DNA of 64,000 nucleotides, taken from NCBI GenBank assembly GCA_026419785.1, contig JAODTK010001065.1:434001-498000 (forward strand), written 5' to 3'. Shown in pieces: positions 1-12,935 of the stretch (its first letter is position 1; the number at the start of each line of letters is the position of its first letter). The stretch comes from Sclerodactyla briareus. Lineage: Eukaryota > Echinodermata > Holothuroidea > Dendrochirotida > Sclerodactylidae. Below the pieces are notes generated by a model, which did not search any database, had not been told where the DNA came from, and saw only the letters and a program-made list of their open reading frames with translations. Position numbers and translations under genes: made by a program.

Positions 1-370
1 TTACGACTGGCGTAAGACGTTTAATTAGCTCAGTCGGATTGGGGGTAATTTAATGGTAATTACCGGTAGACATCGATCGATTCCAAACACAGCAGTGTGC
101 CAAATATACTCGCTATTCTTGTCCCAGTTATCCCCACACAAATCGCGAACGCCGCGTGCTGATCGGCTTATACATACAATCTGATGTGATTTAGAGACTC
201 CGTGTGAATATAAAACGAATTGATGAGACTGCAAGTAAAGATGGTGATTCTGAGTACCCTGCATCGGCTGGGCGGCTTTGTTACACGGCCATACCTGTAA
301 AATAACCGCGACTACGAGCAACATATGCAGCAAATTACAATGGATGACATCCTTTGTGACTGAATTGGTA

Positions 371-414
371 TATAATAATAATAATGATAATAATAATAAA
401 ACAATAATAATAAT
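371..414. repeat. AAT-type microsatellite
   Basis: Run of AAT/ATA trinucleotides with a few interruptions. The surrounding 1-890 region shows no gene-like signal; the open frames in it are short and give no recognisable protein. Confidence 0.85.
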
Positions 415-889
415 GGTGGTTCGAGTGAAAAAACGTGAAGCTATGACAATAGTCTTTAACTCTTTATACGCTGCATGCATACGCACTCGTTACTGTGAAT
501 AGGCCTACAGGATTAAATCAGTAAGAGTGCGTCATGTGCAAACAAAAAGCCTGTAATCACAATCCTTCTGCAAAAATGTGAATATCTTTGGTCTAAGTAA
601 ATATCAGCAAGACACGGCATTACAACGTCCGCAATCACCTACGAATAAAAAGGATTAAAAGTGAAAGTAGTAATTCCCCGTCTTCCCAGAAGTGACAAAG
701 GGTGACCGAAAACAGGAGCCTTACATTGTGAAACATTTTTTCGGCCGTCGATGGCTGCCGCTGTGTAAATATCCAATCTAATCAGAGAGTTATTGTATGT
801 TAAACAGTATTTAGAGAACTTTGCGAGAAAGAGGGCGCCGAGCGTAAACAACAATGTTTGGGTACTTGCGGCAGCGAAAGAAATCTATT

Positions 890-1240
890 GCAGTATGTAA
901 TCAGGTTAGGAGTATGTGTGTGTATGTTTGTGTGACTGTCTGTCTGTCGGTAACGCCGGCTTGAGTACGCTATAACTCGCGAAAGAAAAAGTTGAGTCGA
1001 CCGAAAGTTGGTAGGTCGATGTGTCACAGTGGGGGTGTGTCTCATTTAGGGGATGGAGGTCAGAGGTCAATTATACTATTCTTCACATGTCGTATCTCAA
1101 GTATCGACACTTTAGTTAAAAAAAATTAGTCTGAAGGGCAATCTCCGAAAGTTTATAAACTGACTTCAGAAGCGCCAATTGACCGCCGTTTGATTCTTAG
1201 ACAATAGAAGAATCCACTGATCGCGCAACCAGGCGAGGGG
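890..1240 (+). mobile_element. Fragment of inverted-repeat element family B
   Basis: A GT-rich stretch near 915-945 is followed by AT-rich sequence and ends with GATCGCGCAACCAGGCGAG at 1220-1238. The same right-hand terminus closes the fuller copies at 12901-13772 and 31606-32510. The expected terminal ACA is missing here (GGGG instead) and no clear left terminus is visible, so this is a degraded or truncated copy. From 1240 to about 2700 I see nothing recognisable. Confidence 0.45.
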
Positions 1241-2711
1241 GACCACTGGGGGCGATCGCCTGTTTTTCAATTATCGGGATAATAGTTCCTGGCATGTGGA
1301 TGGATTTCAAATTAAGGGGGTACATCACAGGGGGAAGGGGGGGGGGGAAAAATTTTAAAAAACCCCCAATCATGTAATGCCCAAGTCCCTCACGAGACAA
1401 AAAGAAAAGAAATTTCCACAACAGTACCACGCGGTGCCCAGATGTGGTTAAAGTTCAGGAAGAAAGAGCGATCACGGAGGCAAAAATATTCGTAAAGACC
1501 GTCATGACATCAAAGGTCATTCAGGTCAGAATATGAAAAGGGCACACAGCTCAACCGAGACAGACCATTTGTTTTCAGGTTATGCCTACGAAAAAAAGTC
1601 ATGGGATACCAACAAATAGGCCCTACGTATTTTTTAGAAATGTTGAAGAGGTCAAATGCCTCGGTGGCTAAGAAATCAGTCGTAAGCTATTAAAGGAAGA
1701 TACGTGTCCTTGGACTTTATGTCAAATCAATGTGCCCTTGACTAGGAAGGCTGCTATGGCAGTGTGATAGCGCGTTAACGGTTGTCTCTTGTTCTATGCC
1801 CTCAAAAACATTCATAATTGCAAATCCCACCGATATCCGATACTATTTGGTTAAAGTTGTCTTTTTTATCATAGTGCCAAATGCTAATGCAATGTTAAGA
1901 ACACACGGTCAATAAGTGAAGAATTGTAGATGTTTGTCCTTATTCAAAAGATTAGTTACTCTCCAGAGTAATTGAGATTGATCTTGCCTTTCGCACAAAT
2001 GCATTTTAGTCTGCTAAAGCAGACGAAATATGAGGAAAAAACTGTTCCTAAAATAGAGGGGGCTATCGCTCTTCGTTACCTGGTCGTTATTACCAACATG
2101 TTTAGCAAATCACCGGATGGTTACGACGTCATCTGAACATATATATGAGTGAAGAGCTGTTATGAGGTGAAACAAGGGAAAATGGCAGTAAAGCCCGGGG
2201 CGCAAGGGCGGGTGGTAAAAAATGTCCAATGGCAACTTTATAAAAAATAAATGGAAGTTAAAGCAGTACATAGCTCCCCAACACTAACAACAACTGTCTT
2301 ATAGGTACGGGACCATGGTACCCTCGGACACTTGTCATTATTTCGTACCGCGACTGCTCATTTCTAATGTCTAACCTTGGTATAATGATCATCGTTTCAC
2401 AGTTGAAAAGTAACCTGAAATAATAAATACAACCTGCAGTTTCTGTCGAGTGTTACTTCAGTAAAGCATCACACCCAAACTCTAAAATAATCATATCGTC
2501 CTCTGGGCGATTCAGGCTGCATATACGTCTCAATCAACGAGAGAGTGGGTTGGATTACATAAGGAACCACACTGCTATGGTTTGCTTCTTTATGCGTGTC
2601 CTATGACTGTAAATGGTTTTGTTGAAAAATATTTTATTGGTGATATTTCCCGGAAATAACAACTCTCCTAAATGTCTTTTCTTCACTCTTCCTATAGGAA
2701 ACTCATGTCAG

Positions 2712-3002
2712 CAAATATCGTGGTCACCCCGACGCCATCGCTCTCGGCCTACCCCCCACCCGACGGCTCCCCACCCCGGATATGTTCCCGTGTACGGCAC
2801 CACCGGTGGGACCCTCTCGCACCCAATCTGGTCCCTCCCCGACCCTCCCTTCCGGACCACCATAAAATTTGTGCGGTTAGCCGCGGAAAACGCTGCTGCC
2901 TCGGGCGGGCCCCACAGCCAGCGCGAACCTCTTGAACCTTCTCCTCTGACTACGGAAGACCAACCTTCGGTCCAGGGTGCGATCCGAGTTGGTAACAGTT
3001 AA
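2712..3002 (+). CDS. Possible proline-rich exon (unrecognised)
   Basis: A CAG acceptor at 2709-2711 is followed by a GC- and CpG-rich stretch open for about 96 codons, ending at a TAA. The frame is rich in Pro, Arg, His, Thr and Ser, with stretches such as GYVPVYGTTGGTLSHP. A second frame (TPTPSLSAYPPPDGSPP) is also open for part of it, so the choice of frame is uncertain. A usable donor (GTAACA) lies near the end. The base composition differs sharply from the AT-rich flanks, which supports an exon or an old CpG-rich element. No neighbouring exon with compatible phase was found. Confidence 0.25.
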   Translation, partial: QISWSPRRHRSRPTPHPTAPHPGYVPVYGTTGGTLSHPIWSLPDPPFRTTIKFVRLAAENAAASGGPHSQREPLEPSPLTTEDQPSVQGAIRVGNS

Positions 3003-3499
3003 TAATCTGGCTTTTATCAATGATTTGGATTTTAATAATTTCTCATTATTGTGGGTCGCATGGGAGTGGTTTCGAACCATGTCACGGTACATTGGGCGTT
3101 CGACATTTATACTGTTTCCCAACTTTGACTATCGGTCTGGCGATTATATGGCTGCCATGAAGCTACTTTTCATTCCGAATCAATCACAGTTACACAGTTC
3201 TAGTGATTATATGATGTAGAGTTGCATTCCGAGAGAGTTTCGAGAGGTTGTGGTCTCGTGGATGGTTTTGTCATATCTTTTTTGCCTCTAATTCATGATA
3301 ACTTCTTCTTGCAATTTTAAATACAATCAAATGTTACGGCAATCTGATAATTGCTTTCGTTGTATGCCAGTCTTAAAGGCGGACTGTCGTCTCCTGAAAT
3401 TGCCGACACGTCGTTTGCATGACGTCACGTGGGTACTTGGCGCCGTTTGGTTCGGATTGAACATGATAGGAATACTCATTGTGGCCAGGTACTTCACTC

Positions 3500-3897
3500 A
3501 ATGTTCCATTCAGCCTTTCCTCCATGCCTTCTTTCCAGTCACGAATGTAGTCATACGTTCAGTAACCCATTGTATTGACTGATATGAGAGCTACAAATTG
3601 AATGAAAATCTGTTTGGAACATAGATCAGGTTAAATTCCTAATTTTGTGGATTAGTCCCTGTGACGAAACGAATATAATTTGTTACGCGGCCGGCCACTT
3701 TTAAAAATAACTTCGCAAACTGATGCACCATTTTTGTCTCCTGAAATAGGAATGATTTGAATGTTTGTAATTTTGACTGAAGTTCTTATTTTAGATGAGG
3801 TATCGAACGATGGCAGTTATCTTCACTATGATTAATCATTATTTTTCTCGAATTCTTCAAATTCTCGGAGGGGGGGGTGGGACTGAATGGAGTTAAG
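3500..3897 (+). mobile_element. Family A terminal-inverted-repeat element, copy 1
   Basis: Left end GTTCCATTCAGCC near 3503 and right end GGACTGAATGGAGTTAAG near 3897 are inverted copies of each other. The interior shares landmarks with the other copies in order: TAATTTTGTGGA, then GTCCCTGTG.CGAAAC, then CGGCCGGC, then GATGAGGTATCGAACGATGGCA, then TTTTCTCGAA. It has no coding capacity, so it is a non-autonomous DNA-transposon-like element. Confidence 0.75.
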
Positions 3898-5196
3898 AAC
3901 TGATCTAAGGCATCATATAGTGGTCAGGGATCGAAAGTGCTGTTTCACCAGTCTCGCAGGAATACAAAATTGTGACGAACATCCACATCTCGAAAACATT
4001 TTCTTTTACCTTTTGTTACAGTTTGGTGCAGGAGTTTGACGGAAGTCCCCCACGCTCCCACCGCGGGGGGCAATGAGGATCGGGCAACATGAGCAGATGC
4101 AGGGGGAACAACACAGCGCCCTCTGTTCAACTTAAAATTTGTTCAAGTGAACCCGAAGACCTAGACATTTTCTGCATCATCGGGACATTAGCGGAATCAA
4201 GCAAAATGAAGAATCTCGCGACGTTCCAGTGATACCTGTGCGGGACCCCTATACGAAGTCACGGTTATTCGTACCGGGTGATCGGCGGTAATCAAGGCTG
4301 TTTTGGAAGAAGGATGGCCCACTTCGCGGATTCGGATTTCTTTGAGAAACTGTATGTTGTGTTCAGTCAACCACGGAAGGTACTTCCAGACAACTGCGAA
4401 TGGAACGGCTGCACCAGATTCGAAGGCACTGTCGCAAGAACAAGAAACATTTGGAAAGGTTGCGATGAAACTATACATATACCATGAACGATATTCCGTT
4501 GCTCCTATGCGAGTCCTCGTTGAGGTTCTTCGTCAATATTTCGCACTACATTGGAAGATATAAAAATATAAAATGCGGTTACCTATTGGCCTATAGCGCT
4601 TTATTATCGAACATGATCTCAAAGCACTCATCAACCTGGTCAATATTGTCTTAAATTGTCAAACCCGTAACCGATAGTAGGGTTTCGTTTGGGGGGGGGC
4701 CGTTTATTCTCGGGGCACGATTTCAGTGTGTACACCAACACCTGTTTATTATTACGCACTAAATCAATTTTGACCATATAGTCAAATTGTAGCGTTTATC
4801 ATTTGAAATACAAAAACAAAACTAACGTGACTATATACTCCTCCAAACGGATAAGTGTTTTCGCCAATATGGAGTGGGGGAGGGGGAGGGGTGAGTAGGA
4901 AACATGAAGTGGTGGTCCACTCCCCATAATTCGGGTAATTGCATGATATTCCTTTACGAGCCAGTTGCCTGGTATAGTAAATAGCGGGCGCACTTGTGGA
5001 AACTAAAAAATTGAAGGCTGGCGCCGAACTACGACGAAATACAATTAACCGTGTTCCTGAAATCCACAAATTGACTTTGGTCATATTGGAAATAGGAATT
5101 TGTTCTCGTGTTAAAATAATGAAACAGGTTTCAGATAGTTTCTAATATATTTGTAAAATATGACACTCACTTCCCTGACTATACTCTCGAGCTGGT

Positions 5197-5581
5197 CTTG
5201 AAGCTCCATTCACCTCCTTTCATGTCCTCCTTTCCGCCACGAAGCCTACCCATATTGTAGTAATCCATTATATTGACTAATACAAGACACAATTGAAAAA
5301 GTTGGAAAAAGTTGAAACGATAGTATAGTATGTTAAAAAATCGTAATTTTGTGGAAAAAGTCCCTGTGGCGAAACATATACATTTGTTGCCGCCGGCCGT
5401 CCGTTTTCTTCGCATTGCGGACCGCTCACATTTTCTATGAATTCGAGTTCTGTATTTTTGATGAAATTCTTCTTGTGGATGAGGTATCGAACGATGACAT
5501 TCCATTTTTGTAAATATCATGATGCCAATTTTATCGAAATATTTCAAAGGCTGATTGCTCGGGGCTGAATTGAACTTCAAG
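5197..5581 (+). mobile_element. Family A terminal-inverted-repeat element, copy 2
   Basis: Complete copy of 385 bp. The left terminus CTTGAAGCTCCATTCACC is matched by the inverted right terminus GAATTGAACTTCAAG. The interior carries the family landmarks, including GAGGTATCGAACGATG and GTCCCTGTGGCGAAAC. The left breakpoint of the 2.5-kb duplication falls inside its left terminus. No clear target-site duplication was seen. Open frames across it on the - strand are chance. Confidence 0.8.
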
Positions 5582-8500
5582 TTAAACGATCAAGAGGGCA
5601 AACCCCTTGTTGGAAGTTTAGGGATCCCAATTAGTTGCCCCTAGCGGCGGGCATGCTGAACAATGTTTACCCGCGAACATACCCTTAACACCTAACCAAG
5701 GCTCCGGGAAGTATCATGCATTAATGTCCTCTCAGACATAGAAGAACTTGAAGACCTTTCTGGCATGTTTTTCAGGTAGCTGTTTGTAAGTCAAGTCGTG
5801 CTCGACCTAAAGGAGCATTCGCATTGTCGTCTGGTAGCAACTGGTGAGCAAGCGACAGGTTATGTTGCATGATGCCCGGCGAAAACCGCCTCAGAATAAT
5901 TCATCATCAATACGGTTATTCGACACTAGGCTATTATATGTCAATGCAATAATTCCGATCATACCGTCGAGAGATCTTTTTGCCGTAACATCATGCAAAC
6001 GGAGTGTCCTATTATTCGCTGAGGGTTTGCGACTCCTACATCTTGTTTTAAATGTAAACACACAAGAACCATATGTTGATGAAACTCAAAACTTTGGGTA
6101 TGGGTATAAAAAATACGTGTTCTTTCCATGCATGTCGTTCCGAATTGATCTGTTGCCACCTCGCATGTTTGTTTGCAAGCAAACGGCGCCGTCCATCATT
6201 TCCCGTTGTTGTGAGACGTTAATTGCGTCGATGGCGTCATCAGACAATTGGGGCACTGAAGGTCTGAGGAACCGGGATTTCACTGACTCCGATTAACCTT
6301 GTATGGCTATGGAGGGGAGGGGTCTGAGTGTAAGGGGCGGTGGTATCGCCCAGCCCTTTGATAATTTTCGCACTAATTGAGGGCCCCGGATGATATGGCG
6401 ACGCCACTGGTTCATGTGCCGTGTAAAAAAACGAATATGATAATTGTATTTGTCTGTGGTAGTTTGGTATGAAATTCGCTTCGGGGGCCGCCTTGACCTT
6501 CCTGGTTTCATTCATCATGTACAGATGGGCTTAGGCTAGGATCCATAGACCGTATGCGTTCCGGGTCGGATGTGAAGATCACATACTTACGAGAACGAGC
6601 GTTTGTTTTCAGAAGAGCAAACACTGTAATTTATGCAAAATATCGGTGAAAAATGCAGCAGCCCATGCATATTGTCGTTGCTTGGGCTTTTTACTGAAGA
6701 TATTCCATAGAATTCATTAGCGGTGATACGCAATCTTCATACGCATTGGTAATGTTTCTTAATTCGCCTTTTCAGCGTTGGTATGTTCATTTATGATTTT
6801 TGGCTTCTTTGGAACCATTATCTATGCTCTTGCAACTAATAGAACATACTCCAACACTAGCCCTCGCTCATTTCACGGTAATTGGCGATTTTCCACATAC
6901 GCATACGCATCTATGTAATCCCAGCCTAACAGCCCTCTGCGATTCTGAGCAAAATTTTAGCAATTGGCGTATGTATTACTAAATGATCGTGTATTATCGA
7001 ATAGTGGAAGCTGTTGTGAATTGTACATTTTCAATCAAGAGATAGCTGTGCAATCGTCTAAAATAAAAAATTTTATTAGAGAAAATAATTTTGCTTATTC
7101 TGTGTTTATCGGCTCTATAACACGTCATCATGTGTAGAGTTAGAGTGGGTGCCTACGTGTAAGGTGAAACGACATGTTTTGAAGAGGGCGCAGGCGTGTG
7201 TCCACAGGCCCGCTCTTGGCCCTGGAAGTTGTCGGATGTAGTCTCTCTATTGCCATCTAAGACTCGTTTGGGAACATTTAATCATATTTGGTCGTAAAGA
7301 ATTTACGAAATTATCAAGACAATTCATACGATTTGTGTATCATAACGACTTCTGTGATAATAAAAGGATAGGTCAAGTAATGTCGCTCTCACGATGTAGC
7401 GCGAACTACTTCTGTGTTACCATTTAACTTCCATATACTATACATGACCCATGTGGGCGCCCAGCGCACATCATGAGCACACATGGGCCAAGTCCTTCTG
7501 GCGTGGGTCCAGGGTCCGCGCTAGGGCCCTGGATGCGTCGGAATTCTCGTGCAACCGTAGGCAATTTGGGACTTTTTCTGATTTTGGTCGACAAGACTCT
7601 AGGAATATCGAGACGATTCATTACTCCTGTGCACAGATCCCAGACATCATTAACCGAGATTCTCGAAGAATAATCTGAACAGGTGAAAAGTATAAGGCGG
7701 TTCGCGTCGACCGAAATTCACCTCCTTTCATGTCCTCCTTTCCGCCACGAAGCCTACCCATATTGTAGTAATCCATTATATTGACTAATACAAGACACAA
7801 TTGAAAAAGTTGGAAAAAGTTGAAACGATAGTATAGTATGTTAAAAAATCGTAATTTTGTGGAAAAAGTCCCTGTGGCGAAACATATACATTTGTTGCCG
7901 CCGGCCGTCCGTTTTCTTCGCATTGCGGACCGCTCACATTTTCTATGAATTCGAGTTCTGTATTTTTGATGAAATTCTTCTTGTGGATGAGGTATCGAAC
8001 GATGACATTCCATTTTTGTAAATATCATGATGCCAATTTTATCGAAATATTTCAAAGGCTGATTGCTCGGGGCTGAATTGAACTTCAAGTTAAACGATCA
8101 AGAGGGCAACCCCTTGTTGGAAGTTTAGGGATCCCAATTAGTTGCCCCTAGCGGCGGGCATGCTGAACAATGTTTACCCGCGAACATACCCTTAACACCT
8201 AACCAAGGCTCCGGGAAGTATCATGCATTAATGTCCTCTCAGACATAGAAGAACTTGAAGACCTTTCTGGCATGTTTTTCAGGTAGCTGTTTGTAAGTCA
8301 AGTCGTGCTCGACCTAAAGGAGCATTCGCATTGTCGTCTGGTAGCAACTGGTGAGCAAGCGACAGGTTATGTTGCATGATGCCCGGCGAAAACCGCCTCA
8401 GAATAATTCATCATCAATACGGTTATTCGACACTAGGCTATTATATGTCAATGCAATAATTCCGATCATACCGTCGAGAGATCTTTTTGCCGTAACATCA

Positions 8501-10227
8501 TGCAAACGGAGTGTCCTATTATTCGCTGAGGGTTTGCGACTCCTACATCTTGTTTTAAATGTAAACACACAAGAACCATATGTTGATGAAACTCAAAACT
8601 TTGGGTATGGGTATAAAAAATACGTGTTCTTTCCATGCATGTCGTTCCGAATTGATCTGTTGCCACCTCGCATGTTTGTTTGCAAGCAAACGGCGCCGTC
8701 CATCATTTCCCGTTGTTGTGAGACGTTAATTGCGTCGATGGCGTCATCAGACAATTGGGGCACTGAAGGTCTGAGGAACCGGGATTTCACTGACTCCGAT
8801 TAACCTTGTATGGCTATGGAGGGGAGGGGTCTGAGTGTAAGGGGCGGTGGTATCGCCCAGCCCTTTGATAATTTTCGCACTAATTGAGGGCCCCGGATGA
8901 TATGGCGACGCCACTGGTTCATGTGCCGTGTAAAAAAACGAATATGATAATTGTATTTGTCTGTGGTAGTTTGGTATGAAATTCGCTTCGGGGGCCGCCT
9001 TGACCTTCCTGGTTTCATTCATCATGTACAGATGGGCTTAGGCTAGGATCCATAGACCGTATGCGTTCCGGGTCGGATGTGAAGATCACATACTTACGAG
9101 AACGAGCGTTTGTTTTCAGAAGAGCAAACACTGTAATTTATGCAAAATATCGGTGAAAAATGCAGCAGCCCATGCATATTGTCGTTGCTTGGGCTTTTTA
9201 CTGAAGATATTCCATAGAATTCATTAGCGGTGATACGCAATCTTCATACGCATTGGTAATGTTTCTTAATTCGCCTTTTCAGCGTTGGTATGTTCATTTA
9301 TGATTTTTGGCTTCTTTGGAACCATTATCTATGCTCTTGCAACTAATAGAACATACTCCAACACTAGCCCTCGCTCATTTCACGGTAATTGGCGATTTTC
9401 CACATACGCATACGCATCTATGTAATCCCAGCCTAACAGCCCTCTGCGATTCTGAGCAAAATTTTAGCAATTGGCGTATGTATTACTAAATGATCGTGTA
9501 TTATCGAATAGTGGAAGCTGTTGTGAATTGTACATTTTCAATCAAGAGATAGCTGTGCAATCGTCTAAAATAAAAAATTTTATTAGAGAAAATAATTTTG
9601 CTTATTCTGTGTTTATCGGCTCTATAACACGTCATCATGTGTAGAGTTAGAGTGGGTGCCTACGTGTAAGGTGAAACGACATGTTTTGAAGAGGGCGCAG
9701 GCGTGTGTCCACAGGCCCGCTCTTGGCCCTGGAAGTTGTCGGATGTAGTCTCTCTATTGCCATCTAAGACTCGTTTGGGAACATTTAATCATATTTGGTC
9801 GTAAAGAATTTACGAAATTATCAAGACAATTCATACGATTTGTGTATCATAACGACTTCTGTGATAATAAAAGGATAGGTCAAGTAATGTCGCTCTCACG
9901 ATGTAGCGCGAACTACTTCTGTGTTACCATTTAACTTCCATATACTATACATGACCCATGTGGGCGCCCAGCGCACATCATGAGCACACATGGGCCAAGT
10001 CCTTCTGGCGTGGGTCCAGGGTCCGCGCTAGGGCCCTGGATGCGTCGGAATTCTCGTGCAACCGTAGGCAATTTGGGACTTTTTCTGATTTTGGTCGACA
10101 AGACTCTAGGAAATAATCGAGACGATTCATATAATCCTGTGCACAGGATCCCAGACATCATATAACAGAGATTCTCGAACGATATCTGAACAGGTGAAAA
10201 GTATAAGGCATGTTCGAGTCGACCGAA
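5208..10227 (+). repeat. 2.5-kb direct tandem duplication, nearly exact
   Basis: Unit 1 spans about 5208-7715 and unit 2 about 7716-10227. The offset is 2508 bp until one base is lost near 8108 (AAACCCC in unit 1, AACCCC in unit 2) and 2507 bp after that. The first 2.4 kb is otherwise the same as far as I could compare by eye, but the last 110 bp (7600-7712 against 10108-10222) differ by many small indels. All three boundaries share the 7-mer ATTCACC. Each unit holds one family A element at its left end and otherwise only short open frames that I cannot tie to a gene. The duplication may be real or a false assembly duplication. Confidence 0.95.
7716..8089 (+). mobile_element. Family A element, left-truncated duplicate
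   Basis: This is the copy of the 5197-5581 element carried by the second duplication unit. It lacks the first 11 bases of the left terminus, because the duplication junction lies inside the terminal inverted repeat. Confidence 0.8.
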
Positions 10228-11139
10228 ATTCACCCGGATAGTTCACAAAAATGGGAGGGGGAATGACACGTGAAACAACGGCATAATTATGCTGAAAAAT
10301 TGGGGGGGCGCTGAAGCCTAGAAACGCATCCCCGCCCCTTTGGATCCGCGCCTGGGCGCGTAGGGGAGGGGTAAAGCCAACGGAAGGAGGGGAAGGGTTC
10401 ATTCGATTTTCAGAGTGCACAAATAGATATAAAAAATCAGTGAGCCTAGTCGTATCCACCCGCTGGATCAGCATTCAGACAATAATTTCGCGGGCCTCCT
10501 GCGCCCTAAATTTCTATGGACTGCCTTTGGAGAGTAGTGGGAGACTGGCTCCGTATTGTCCTGCAGGAACACGAGAGCACACTGTATACAACATGGGCCA
10601 ATATAGTGGTTGCATCCTTTCAACACCGTCATTGTCAATACGTTATAGCAGTGTGTACTCTGAACGTATTCAGCGGCAGGCGGCAATCACCCCTGAACGT
10701 TAGCGAGGGGGTATGAAGCCCACAGCGCCGTGTATGTAGGCACTCATAAAATTGAGGGGGAGCGAACCCCTAGCCACCCTGACCACCCCCCCCTCAGTGG
10801 TTGTGCCCTCGATACTGGCGGACTTGCCGTGTCCCCCTGTCATGGCATTCGCATTGCCGTCCTACCAGGTCACGGAGGATAGTGCCTCCAAATGTATGAG
10901 GGCTTGAGTTTCAAAGCCCATATGAGCAAAGAACAGTAACCTCTGAAAATGAAAACTTTAGATCACTGGTGAGTACCAAACATCAAAGATGGGAGAGGAG
11001 GGCACCTTATTTCTCAATCTCCTTCACTCATAAAACCAAGATCAAACTTCGAACCAGGTATTCTCGTTTAATCTTTTCATTATATCCCCGCGACACTGCG
11101 TCCGGGGATCTGATGGTTTTGGGTGTGGGTAGCGCCGGA

Positions 11140-11490
11140 AACTTTAGGCGTTAGCGCAATAACCTTTCGCTTTATACGATTGATTTGAAACTTGGTAACC
11201 ATGTCCGTCCTATAGGATCTCGGATGGTTCGAACGGGGTATCACTCACTGCATTGCTGGGTGCCGCTAATTTGCCTAATTTACGCGAAATTTTCAAGTTT
11301 TAGTCCCGGAATTTGGAACGAAACTCGGTGGTAGGGACAATAGTTGATTCCGAAAAATGTGGAGGTATTTCAAGGTCATCGAGTCAAATTTGCATGATTT
11401 ATGTGACTTTTTTCGTAACTTTCGATAGATTACAACAAAACTTGGTGGATGAAGGCTATCTTAAGTTTTTCTGACCAAATGGAGGTCTTT
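11140..11490 (+). repeat. Degenerate repeat related to the core of family B
   Basis: Contains diverged copies of a roughly 100-bp unit of the kind found inside family B elements: a motif like AATTTRCGCGAAATTTTCAAG, then a GGAATTT..ACGAAACTCGGTGG motif, then a GGAGGT.TTTCAAGGTCA motif. Neither terminus of family B is visible. The wider 10230-12600 stretch contains a G-rich patch (10250-10390) and no convincing exon. Confidence 0.5.
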
Positions 11491-12244
11491 ATGGGTGTTA
11501 GATACTTCCTCCCATGATTGCTCCAAAGCGGGATATACACGTTGGCGTTTACCCGCCTACAATGTCTAGTTTCATTTTGTATATCATTCGATATAATGAG
11601 AGACTTCAAAGCAAACTCTGACTTCATATACCAAAAGATGAAGAAGCATAGCCCTGATACACGAAGCGCCGCACGGTTGGTACTCTGATTCGCTTCGTTG
11701 GCCAACTTTGGTATCTGGAACTACTGTTAATGTACGTGAAGGACCACCCTTCTCAAGGTGTAGAACAACATAACGTAATAAACATAATTATTTGCGAACA
11801 GATCGGTCAACGCGAAAAACAATGAGACTCGAAGAAAGCAAACAAAAAAAAACAAAAAACAAAAAAAAACCACATCTTCACTGGAGTTAACAAGTTACAA
11901 TTTCAACACTGCCGCATCAACTTCCCATTTCCTGTCGACTTCTTTTGAGCAGTGAATTTAACATGAAAGGTTCCAATTATCACACTAGGCCCAATTTCCA
12001 TGTTCTCCTCTTCCAACCATATTTGAAGAGTAATGTTGTCGCGAGAGCTAATAGCATACACGTCTTTAAGATAGACTCCAGGGAGATTTGCGCGCGGTGA
12101 TATTTTCCTCAGCAAATTTAGACAATCTGTAACGTCCTAGACCTTCAGAACCTTGCAGGCGGCTAGGCCTAGTACCAGGGCATCGTGGGTTTTTCGTTGA
12201 ATACACACCCTTCATGAAGCTAGAGACCTAGGGGTGGCTACCAT

Positions 12245-12316
12245 GCAGCTGTGAATCCATTGTAGAAAACTATGACGTCTGCAGCTGTGAATCCATTGTA
12301 GAAAACTATGAAAGTC
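12245..12316 (+). repeat. 36-bp unit repeated twice in tandem
   Basis: The segment starting GCAGCTGTGAATCCATTGTA is repeated exactly once, 36 bp further on, differing only near its 3' end. It is a short recent local duplication without coding content. Confidence 0.9.
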
Positions 12317-12615
12317 TGTAACGTGCCGGATAATCTGCAAGACAACAAAACAAGGTTGTTACTCAACTCATGTGTTTTATCACATGGGTTTGTGTCAACA
12401 GATCTTTCGTCCGAGGGAGTACTAACGGTTTCCTTCAATCAGTAGATCGAGCATTATAGTAAGCCCCGACAAAGGTTGAGTTTTGGCCATTTCGGCACAA
12501 TATGAATCCCCTTGCTCCATCTTTCCCAAGATTAAATAAGATTAGATTCGGGTTTATAAGTCTTGTATCAAGGCATCACCTCTCACACGCCTAGCGACTA
12601 GCGACTGGCCATTAG

Positions 12616-12935
12616 TACCTGCACCATCAGGATACCCATTCGCTCACGACCTCACCTACACCCCTGACAGCCAACGCAGCGGCGCCGACTTCCGTTACCT
12701 CGCAGGTACCCCCGTTTACACGTGGGTATCTTGACAGCGAGGCGACTGCTTGCCTACACAACTGCACAGAGAGCCCCGAGAAAATGTCATCACATGGAAC
12801 AACCCTGGTTGTCCACGAGACTACCTGTCTTAGTTGGGCAAATAAATATCGAGGCTCACCAAATAACTTCAATGATACGGGAGGACATTCCTTTTTTTAT
12901 TGTCTCCGCCTGAATGAAATTCAGTGGGAGACTTA
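12616..12935 (+). CDS. Possible Thr/Ser-rich exon (unrecognised)
   Basis: An open frame of about 105 codons follows a TAG and has no initiating ATG. It begins Thr/Ser/Pro/Ala-rich (TSPTPLTANAAAPTSVTS) and then has a Cys-containing stretch (ACLHNCTESPEK) like secreted mucin-type proteins. It runs into the left end of the family B element at 12901, so only the part before that could be original coding sequence. The - strand is also open for 81 codons here. No neighbouring exon was found, so confidence is low. Confidence 0.22.

Noticed and set aside
2613-2720. ATG-led start for the proline-rich frame
   Set aside because: The first 30 codons are AT-rich and unlike the rest; a splice acceptor at 2709 explains the compositional switch better.
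5179-8088. - strand frame MKFNSAPSNQPLKY...
   Set aside because: It lies within family A elements; related frames recur in other copies with no conserved coding length.
5844-8803. 150-codon + strand frame present in both duplication units
   Set aside because: It starts at GTG, has no recognisable motif, and identity between units only reflects the duplication, not selection.
10127-10474. 115-codon - strand frame across the end of the duplication
   Set aside because: It crosses the duplication boundary and a G-rich repeat, so it cannot be an ancestral gene.
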